This document shows positions 1-4,838 of a DNA stretch of 6,466 nucleotides, one piece after another. This DNA is from an uncultured bacterium. Lineage in GTDB: Bacteria; Armatimonadota; Zipacnadia; Zipacnadales; Zipacnadaceae. The DNA lies in assembly GCA_937928475.1 (NCBI GenBank), contig CALFVE010000062.1, positions 1 through 6,466 on the forward strand. The letters run 5' to 3'. Each line of letters begins with the position of its first letter. Within the stretch, counting starts at the first letter, position 1. The notes under the pieces were generated by a model. That model saw only the letters and a list, made by a program, of their open reading frames with translations, did no database searches and was not told the DNA's origin. The position numbers and the translations under genes are program-made.

Positions 1-1
1 G

Positions 2-247
2 GCGGCCGAGATGTGGATCCTGGCAGATGCCACCGACGTCAACCCGCCCTACGTCTCAGACGGATACCTGAACAACTCCACCTTCGTCTTCCGGCACAAT
101 GATACGGCGAACTTCGGCTACGTGGACGGACACGCCAAGGCGCTGACTCGCAACTTCCCGCCGCAACTCAACTACAACCCCTGCGCCAACTTTAGCGGGG
201 CTGCGCCCGCCATTACTCGCTTCTGGTCGGGCATGGACCCGCAGTAG
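2..247 (+). CDS. Prepilin-like protein with H-X9-DG motif, C-terminal fragment (5' end outside window)
   Basis: The reading frame is open from base 2, so this is the tail of a longer gene; the ATG at 11 is internal. About 81 residues remain before the TAG stop at 245-247. The frame contains RHNDTANFGYVDGHAKAL, in which His is followed by nine residues and then Asp-Gly. This is the H-X9-DG signature that closes the pseudopilin-like proteins of the DUF1559 type. Those proteins normally start with a type IV prepilin cleavage/methylation leader and one hydrophobic helix, and form part of surface or secretion pseudopili; that N-terminus is not in the window. The family is greatly expanded in Planctomycetota, Lentisphaerota, Verrucomicrobiota and Armatimonadota, which is the best taxonomic hint here. 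The molecular role of the individual paralogues is unknown. It converges on the sulfatase maturase gene. Confidence 0.85.
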   Translation, partial: AAEMWILADATDVNPPYVSDGYLNNSTFVFRHNDTANFGYVDGHAKALTRNFPPQLNYNPCANFSGAAPAITRFWSGMDPQ

Positions 248-281
248 ACGCCTAAGCGCCCGCCTCCCGAGGTGAGACTAC

Positions 282-315
282 ACGGAGGGGCCACGCGCTA
301 GCGCGGCCCCTCCGT
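282..315. terminator. Convergent (bidirectional) terminator-like hairpin
   Basis: Bases 282-292 (ACGGAGGGGCC) are perfectly complementary in inverted orientation to 305-315 (GGCCCCTCCGT), giving an 11-bp stem. The 12-nt loop can itself pair (GCGCTAGCGC, 295-304). It sits 35 nt after the stop of the prepilin-like gene and 30 nt after the stop of the minus-strand maturase gene, the right place to stop transcription from both sides. There is no long T run on either side, so it is a stem-dominated terminator in GC-rich DNA or only a transcript-end stabiliser. Confidence 0.7.
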
Positions 316-344
316 CGTGTTCTCGCGCCACGAATACCCGGGCC

Positions 345-1571
345 TCAGCGGACGGCTCCGCAGCACTTCTTGAACTTCCGCCCGCTCCCGCAGGGACAAG
401 GAGCATTGCGGGGGACTGCTTGCGGGACCCCGCCTCGCGCGGGGAGCGAGCGCTGCACCTGTCGCTCTTGCCGAAGCGAGTCGGCTAGGCGCCCCAAAGC
501 CGGCAGGGCGTGGGCATAAAACTGCCGCCAACCTGCACACAGCCAACTGAGCCGCCGGGGGTTTCGGTCGTAGCGCCAGCGGTGCTTGAGGCAATCCCCC
601 GCGCAGAAGCGTACGTACTCGCATCCCTCACACTCGCCAGCCCACGCTGCCTTCTGCTGCCCGAAGGCGGCGTAGCGCTCGGACCCTCGCAGGCTCGCCC
701 AGGAGTCGGTCTCAATGTTCCCCAGCAAGAATTCCCGATTGACGAAGAAGTCGCAAGGGTAGACGTCGCCGTTGTATTCGACCACCAGGTAACTGCGGCA
801 GTCGGTGCCTAGATGACAAAGCGCCGGCGGTTCTCCCACAAGCACCGCTAGCAGCGCATCGAACAGCCGCACCGAGACCTCCGGGTGCGCCGCACTGATC
901 CATTGATCGAACACCTCGCAGAGGAAGTCCCCCCATTGCGATTCTGTGATGGTCCAGGGCAAGGGATGGCCCTGGGCGTCGAACTCCACGCAGGGGATGT
1001 ACTGCTGGTAAAAGAGGCCCTGCTCCAGCAAGTAATGGAAGACCTCCCGGGGCCGCTCTACGTTGGCGGAAGTAATCAACGTGAGCACGTTGTGCTCCAC
1101 GCCGTGGCGACGCAAGCAGGCCAGGGTCTGCATCACCTGCGCGTGCGAGCCGCGGCCGTCCGGGTAGCGCCGGTAGCGGTCGTGGATCTCGGCGGGGCCG
1201 TCCAGGCTTACCCCGACTAGGAATCGGTAAGTAGCCAGATGGGCAGCAAAGGCGTCGTCGAGCAGCGTAGCGTTCGTCTGCAGGCTGTTGGCAACAATCG
1301 AACCGGGCCGGCCGTGTTTCTGCTGAAGGCGCGTGACCTCGCGATAGAACTCCACCCCCAGCAGGGCTGGCTCGCCGCCCTGCCAGCCGAAGACATACTG
1401 AGGCTGATCGGTAGCCAGGTACGAAGCGATCAGACGCTCCAGCACCTCACCCGACATCCGATGAACGGTGGTCTGGGGGTACAGTGCCCGCCGCGGGAAG
1501 TAGAAGCAGTAGGGGCACCGCAGATTGCAGTCGGCAGAAGCAGGCTTGATGAGCAAGGAGAACGGCTTCAT
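345..1571 (-). CDS. Anaerobic sulfatase-maturating enzyme (radical SAM/SPASM) with C-terminal SEC-C motif
   Basis: This 408-aa protein is predicted to convert the active-site Cys (or Ser) of a sulfatase to C-alpha-formylglycine in the cytoplasm, using S-adenosylmethionine and three [4Fe-4S] clusters. The radical SAM motif CX3CX2C is C15, C19, C22, followed by GGEP at 65-68. The SPASM region holds C252, C258, C273, C314, C317, C323, C327 and C345. Their spacing matches, with a constant offset of three, the cluster ligands I recall for the Clostridium perfringens enzyme; D274 fits its catalytic Asp. Residues about 389-405 add a SEC-C zinc motif (C392, C394, C403, C404, that is CXC-X8-CC), beyond the usual maturase length of about 370 aa. 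The ATG overlaps the TGA of the upstream sulfatase gene in ATGA. No good Shine-Dalgarno lies at normal spacing, so translational coupling is likely. The neighbouring Cys-type sulfatase is the obvious substrate. The stop is TGA. Confidence 0.95.
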   Translation of the reverse strand: MKPFSLLIKPASADCNLRCPYCFYFPRRALYPQTTVHRMSGEVLERLIASYLATDQPQYVFGWQGGEPALLGVEFYREVTRLQQKHGRPGSIVANSLQTNATLLDDAFAAHLATYRFLVGVSLDGPAEIHDRYRRYPDGRGSHAQVMQTLACLRRHGVEHNVLTLITSANVERPREVFHYLLEQGLFYQQYIPCVEFDAQGHPLPWTITESQWGDFLCEVFDQWISAAHPEVSVRLFDALLAVLVGEPPALCHLGTDCRSYLVVEYNGDVYPCDFFVNREFLLGNIETDSWASLRGSERYAAFGQQKAAWAGECEGCEYVRFCAGDCLKHRWRYDRNPRRLSWLCAGWRQFYAHALPALGRLADSLRQERQVQRSLPARGGVPQAVPRNAPCPCGSGRKFKKCCGAVR

Positions 1572-3043
1572 GGCGACCTGGGCCAGGTCAGTTCCTCCGG
1601 GTGGCGTCGCTCCAGTTCGGCCGCGGCCTGCCCCCGGCCGGTCGCGCGCAGACGCTCGAGATACCGCGCAAGTTGCCCGCGTGCGTGATGGGGCCCGCCT
1701 TCTCTCATCACCGTCCAGAGCGGATCAACCGCAAAGTCGCTGCCTCGCATCATCCTCGCGTGCCACTGCTCCAGGCGGTGGGCGGCCTCGCGGCACAGCT
1801 CCGGGCGCGCCGTCGCCATTTCCCGCTGCTCGTGCGGGTCGCTCTCGATCTCGTAGAGCATCTCCTCAGGGAACAGGTGGTAGCCGTCATGGTAGGTGCA
1901 CATATACAGCCAAGGGCCGAAGCGAACACTTCGCTGGCACACGTGCGCGCACTGGCTGAGCACTAGATAATCGCGACCGCAGTCCTCGCCTCGCGTGAGC
2001 GCGGGCGCAAAACTCTGCCCATCCCAGGCTGACGGAGCCTCGGTGTCAAGCAGTTCGGCTAGGGTGGGCGACAAGTCCAGGTTGTAGTGCAAACCGTGGT
2101 CGGTCCGCCCGCCGGGCAGGCCGGGCCAGCGGACGATCAGCGGGATACGACAGGTCGCATGATCGGCCGTAGCGTGCTCGGCGTAGATGCCCAGTTCGCC
2201 CAGGTTCTCCGCGTGGTCGGCGCTGACGATGACAACCAGGTCCTCCCAGACACCTTGTTCCTGGAGGGCGTCAAAGAGCCGGCCTAGGTGCTCGTCCATG
2301 TAGCGGATGCCACAGTCGTAGCCGTCAATCAGCCGACGCAGGTCGGCCCGGTCCTTGAGTTCGCCGGGATAGCGCGGCCACTCCGGGGATTCCCGGTTAT
2401 CGTACATGTTGATCTCGCAGGCGGTGTGCGGGCCCACTAGGGTGCGGTGATAAGCTAGCACCTGGGGAGTGAGCCACTCCGGCAGGGGTTCGTCGGCGAA
2501 GGGATTGCCGAACGCCGCCGGCGCCCAGTAGGGCGTATGGGGATCCCAGTAATTGACGTGGAGAAACCAGTCGTCGCGCCGGGCGTTCGCCTCGATCCAG
2601 CGCAAAGCCGTGGGAGTAACGTCCTGCGCCGATTCCATGCCGCCCTTGCCGGTGTTGTACATTTCGCGGAAACCCGCGTAGAACCACCAGGCGCCGTGGC
2701 GTTCGGCGAAGGGGCTGATGGAGACCGTATACAACCCTGCTCGGCGCAGCACGTTCGGCAGGCTCTCCCGGTCGAGGCGATCGCGGAAGCCCCGCGAGGC
2801 CCCCTGAAGACGCATGTCGGCCGCCGTACCCCCGTGTCCCACTACCCCGGTGTGGATGCCGAAGCGGCCGCTGAACAGCGCCGCACGCGAAGGCAGGCAG
2901 GGTGCGTCCGAGCAGTAGTAGTTGGTGAAGAGGGTGCCCTCGGCCGCGACGGCGTCCAGATTGGGCGAGGTATGGCGATGATAGCCGTAGCAGCCCAGAT
3001 GATCAGGCCGCAGGGTATCTAGGTCGAGGTACAAGATGCGCAT
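1568..3043 (-). CDS. Cys-type sulfatase (alkaline phosphatase superfamily, family S1)
   Basis: This 491-aa protein is predicted to hydrolyse a sulfate ester; the substrate cannot be told. The formylglycine motif is CLPSRAALFSGR starting at C49, the Cys form of C/S-x-P-S-R-x4-G-R. Other expected elements are the metal-binding N-terminal LDLDTLRPDHLGCYGY (D7, D9), WDPH at 166-169 and SADHAENLG at 274-282 (D276, H277). The start at 3043 is chosen because GGGAG lies 7 nt upstream and the beta-strand MRILYLDLDTLRPD begins at once, as in relatives. The frame is open to an ATG at 3190, but those 49 extra residues show no conserved feature. No signal peptide is visible from 3043, so the enzyme is probably cytoplasmic or its substrate is imported; many carbohydrate sulfatases are exported instead. 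It is the first gene of an operon with the maturase (4-nt overlap). Some relatives act as phosphonate or phosphodiester hydrolases, but the neighbouring maturase favours a true formylglycine enzyme. Confidence 0.93.
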   Translation of the reverse strand: MRILYLDLDTLRPDHLGCYGYHRHTSPNLDAVAAEGTLFTNYYCSDAPCLPSRAALFSGRFGIHTGVVGHGGTAADMRLQGASRGFRDRLDRESLPNVLRRAGLYTVSISPFAERHGAWWFYAGFREMYNTGKGGMESAQDVTPTALRWIEANARRDDWFLHVNYWDPHTPYWAPAAFGNPFADEPLPEWLTPQVLAYHRTLVGPHTACEINMYDNRESPEWPRYPGELKDRADLRRLIDGYDCGIRYMDEHLGRLFDALQEQGVWEDLVVIVSADHAENLGELGIYAEHATADHATCRIPLIVRWPGLPGGRTDHGLHYNLDLSPTLAELLDTEAPSAWDGQSFAPALTRGEDCGRDYLVLSQCAHVCQRSVRFGPWLYMCTYHDGYHLFPEEMLYEIESDPHEQREMATARPELCREAAHRLEQWHARMMRGSDFAVDPLWTVMREGGPHHARGQLARYLERLRATGRGQAAAELERRHPEELTWPRSP

Positions 3044-3277
3044 TCGTCGGCTCCCGATTTGGCCACAGGCTACCACCCCCACTTTCCCGCTGCCGGAGAG
3101 ATAGTCCTTCTCTGTTCTCCGCACAAGGAAAAGCCACAGCAAAGGCGAAAAAGAGCCAGGAGATGACGGCGTGCCCGGCCAGGTTGGCACGCGGACGACG
3201 GGGGCCTGGGGCTCCTGGACACGGCATGCAGGTATTGTCGGCTCCGGCGCGCAACGACCGCCTGGAGGTCGAACCGT
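3044..3277. other. Divergent intergenic spacer with candidate minus-strand promoter and a small inverted repeat
   Basis: No convincing gene is seen here. Minus-strand transcription of the sulfatase operon should begin in this spacer. A weak candidate promoter on the minus strand is TTGTGC (3126-3121), a 17-nt spacer, then TATCTC (3103-3098); each box matches only three of six consensus bases. A perfect 7-bp inverted repeat, GCGTGCC (3169-3175) and GGCACGC (3186-3192) with a 10-nt loop, could be an operator or a hairpin. The right end probably includes worn 5' sequence of the ATPase gene, but no frame there resembles protein I recognise. Confidence 0.3.
3051..3055 (-). promoter_or_regulatory. 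Ribosome binding site of the sulfatase gene
   Basis: On the minus strand GGGAG lies 7 nt before the ATG at 3043-3041. This fixes the sulfatase start at 3043 rather than at the upstream in-frame ATG at 3190. Confidence 0.7.
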
Positions 3278-4028
3278 GTAGGGCCCGGCTCAGGCAAGTC
3301 CTTCGTAGTGGACCAGATTCAGGAGTCACTCGAGGTCTCTCTGAAAGACGAGCGGGCGCGACTAGAGAAGAAAGTGGTGAACGTCTCGCAATTCGCCGGA
3401 CCAGAGCATCTGCTCCAGGCGCTCACCGAGATCCGGGCGCTCTCGCTCCAAAACAAGGTTCCCTTTGTGCGGGGGGACGAGTTTGACTGCCAGTACGGGG
3501 AAGCCCAAGGAGGCTGGCTGAGTCGCTTCCTGATGCCTATGCACGACGCCGAATACTGGGATGGAAGGGCGCAGCGTGCTTAGGGCAAGAGTGTGTGCGC
3601 CTTTGTGGGAGGGACCTGGCCCACCGTGGAATCTTTTTCTAAGTGGGTAGACGACCCCCTCTTCGGTACCCCTCAAGGCGCGGGATTTCCACGGTCGGCT
3701 GGACCGGGCGTTGCAGGTCCCCTGTGTCGAGGTGCCCGCAGAGGGCGAATCGCCTCCCCGGGGATGTCCCAGGCTGAACCGCGCCCTCGCTCTTCGCCCC
3801 AGCCTGCGCCGGCTGGAGTACATAGACCGCAGCGTAGCCGAGTTCCTCTTGACAGCGCGGCTGCGGCACGGTATGCGCAGCCTCCAAGCCATTATCGAAG
3901 CGAGTTCGCTGCGGCGAACCAGCCGCTTCTCTTGCCGGCATCTGCCCCCTCGGGCGGTACTCCAGATACACGTGGTGGAGCCGGAGACTCAGGACGAACC
4001 AGGGGGGCCGCTGCGCATCCGTCACTGA
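3278..4028 (+). pseudogene. Degraded P-loop AAA-type ATPase gene (5' truncated, in-frame TAG, +1 frameshift)
   Basis: Read with two corrections, this stretch gives about 250 residues of one ATPase. Walker A GPGSGKS is at 3281-3301, then NVSQF, then a Walker B-like VPFVRGDEFD (DEFD 3476-3487), GWLSRFLMPMHD (3512-3547), a TAG at 3581-3583, and in the same frame VGGTWPTVESF (VGGT 3605-3616). The frame then changes within or near the CCCC run at 3669-3672. Removing one C joins FGT to LKARDFHGRLD, and the new frame continues through RHGMRSLQAIIEASSL (RHGMRS 3864-3881) and LPPRAVLQIHV to a TGA at 4026. The order matches, from memory, a bacterial AAA ATPase family often fused to a RyR domain, with FDEFDS, GWLKYFLAPMQDG, FAGGTS and RHGxRSMEAI boxes. 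The N-terminus is missing: no ATG, GTG or TTG precedes the Walker A back to the TGA at 3164, so an ORF begun at the GTG at 3308 lacks the P-loop. The RyR-like C-terminus is also absent. A functional product is very unlikely. Confidence 0.7.
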
Positions 4029-4056
4029 CCGGAAACGGGCCCGAGCGGGCGAGCAC

Positions 4057-4062
4057 AAGGAG
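4057..4062 (+). promoter_or_regulatory. Ribosome binding site of the SLOG-family gene
   Basis: AAGGAG lies 14 nt before the ATG at 4077, a longer spacing than usual. The start is still preferred because the first beta-strand and glycine loop (ALCIGVTGHR) begin at residue 4, leaving no room for a later start, and no better upstream codon is seen. Confidence 0.5.
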
Positions 4063-4076
4063 CAGACGCATCACTT

Positions 4077-4640
4077 ATGCCCAAAGCGCTTTGCATCGGA
4101 GTAACCGGCCACCGCTTTCTCGCGGAGGAGAAGAAACTGAGGGCGGCGGTCCGCCTGGCGATGGCGCGCCTGCGGGCACAGTTCCCCAAGCGGCCGCTCC
4201 GGGTGCTTTCCTCTTTGGCGGAGGGCGCCGATCGCTCGGTTGTTCAGGAGGTGCTCAAGCAACAGGGCACCACCCTGGTAGTTGCCTTGCCCTTGCCAGT
4301 GGAGGACTACCGGCAGGACTTCGCCACCCCTCAGTTCAAGGCGGCCTTCACTCGGCTTATCAAACAGGCGGAGCGGGTGCTGACCCTGCCTCCCGCTGGC
4401 ACCCGCAACCAGGCCTACGAACAAGCAGGCCAGTATGTCGTGGACCATTGCGATGCCCTGATTGCCCTCTGGGACGGACAGGAAGCACAGGGTCGAGGTG
4501 GTACGGCGGATATGGTGCGTCGCGCTCTCGCTCGCGGCGTTCCCGTCTTCCACATCAAAGCCGGCAACCGCAAGCCCGGCACCACCGAGCCCACCACTCT
4601 GGGTGACCAACAGGGAGAACTGGTCGTGTACAACCTCTAG
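4077..4640 (+). CDS. SLOG-fold (LOG/DprA-like Rossmannoid) protein
   Basis: This intact 187-aa protein has no signal peptide or membrane segment and is probably cytoplasmic. It opens with a beta-strand and glycine loop, ALCIGVTGHR (residues 4-13), then a helix, then RVLSSLAEGADR (42-53), a strand LVVALPLP (67-74), the region YEQAGQYVVDHCDALIALWDG (114-134) and a glycine loop GRGGTADMV (139-147) leading into a helix. The GxTGHR start, SSLAEGADR and C-terminal GGT loop are what I associate with the SLOG superfamily, which includes LOG phosphoribohydrolases, DprA and many stand-alone proteins proposed to bind or process nucleotide-derived ligands in signalling or conflict systems. Its own ligand or reaction cannot be told. 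It follows the ATPase remnant by about 48 nt and precedes the CHASE2 cyclase by about 198 nt on the same strand, which fits a cyclic-nucleotide or NAD-type signal, but that is inference. It is the only unbroken gene of the right-hand cluster. Confidence 0.75.
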   Translation: MPKALCIGVTGHRFLAEEKKLRAAVRLAMARLRAQFPKRPLRVLSSLAEGADRSVVQEVLKQQGTTLVVALPLPVEDYRQDFATPQFKAAFTRLIKQAERVLTLPPAGTRNQAYEQAGQYVVDHCDALIALWDGQEAQGRGGTADMVRRALARGVPVFHIKAGNRKPGTTEPTTLGDQQGELVVYNL

Positions 4641-4823
4641 GCCCCATTGCGTAGCCCCCGCCCGTCACTGGCCGTTTGCGGAGAGGCATGGCGGCAGGAG
4701 AAACGCGCCGGGCGGGGAAATGCAGAGTTCACGGCAGCAAATGGACCTGGCAAGGGACGGGGGCCACCGGGGCAACGAAGGAAGCGGTCGCCGGCTCTGC
4801 CCGCGCTGCCTGTCTCCTGACTC

Positions 4824-4831
4824 GGGAGGAG
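4824..4831 (+). promoter_or_regulatory. Ribosome binding site of the CHASE2-cyclase gene
   Basis: GGGAGGAG lies 7 nt before the GTG at 4839. This strong site supports the GTG as the start and puts a membrane helix at the very N-terminus of the product. Confidence 0.75.
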
Positions 4832-4838
4832 TAGCCTC

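Noticed and set aside
510..1220. Several + strand ORFs of 100-150 aa across the maturase gene
   Set aside because: They are antisense shadows of a gene whose catalytic and cluster-binding residues are all in the minus-strand frame.
3044..3190. N-terminal extension of the sulfatase to ATG 3190 (49 extra residues)
   Set aside because: The ATG at 3043 has GGGAG at 7-nt spacing and begins directly at the conserved first strand. The extension has no conserved sequence and no convincing signal peptide.
3593..4606. Long + strand ORF of 337 aa
   Set aside because: Its first part is real ATPase sequence after the TAG, but past about 3670 it is Pro/Gly/Arg/Ser-rich shadow sequence and runs over the clear SLOG gene in another frame.
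4071..4610. Minus-strand ORF of 179 aa
   Set aside because: It is antisense to the SLOG gene and has no recognisable motif; long antisense ORFs are expected in GC-rich genes.
4688..4834. Possible 48-aa ORF between the SLOG gene and the cyclase
   Set aside because: It has only a weak GGAG upstream and low-complexity Ala/Gly/Arg/Thr composition with no motif, and it ends inside the cyclase leader. It could be a leader peptide but nothing supports that.
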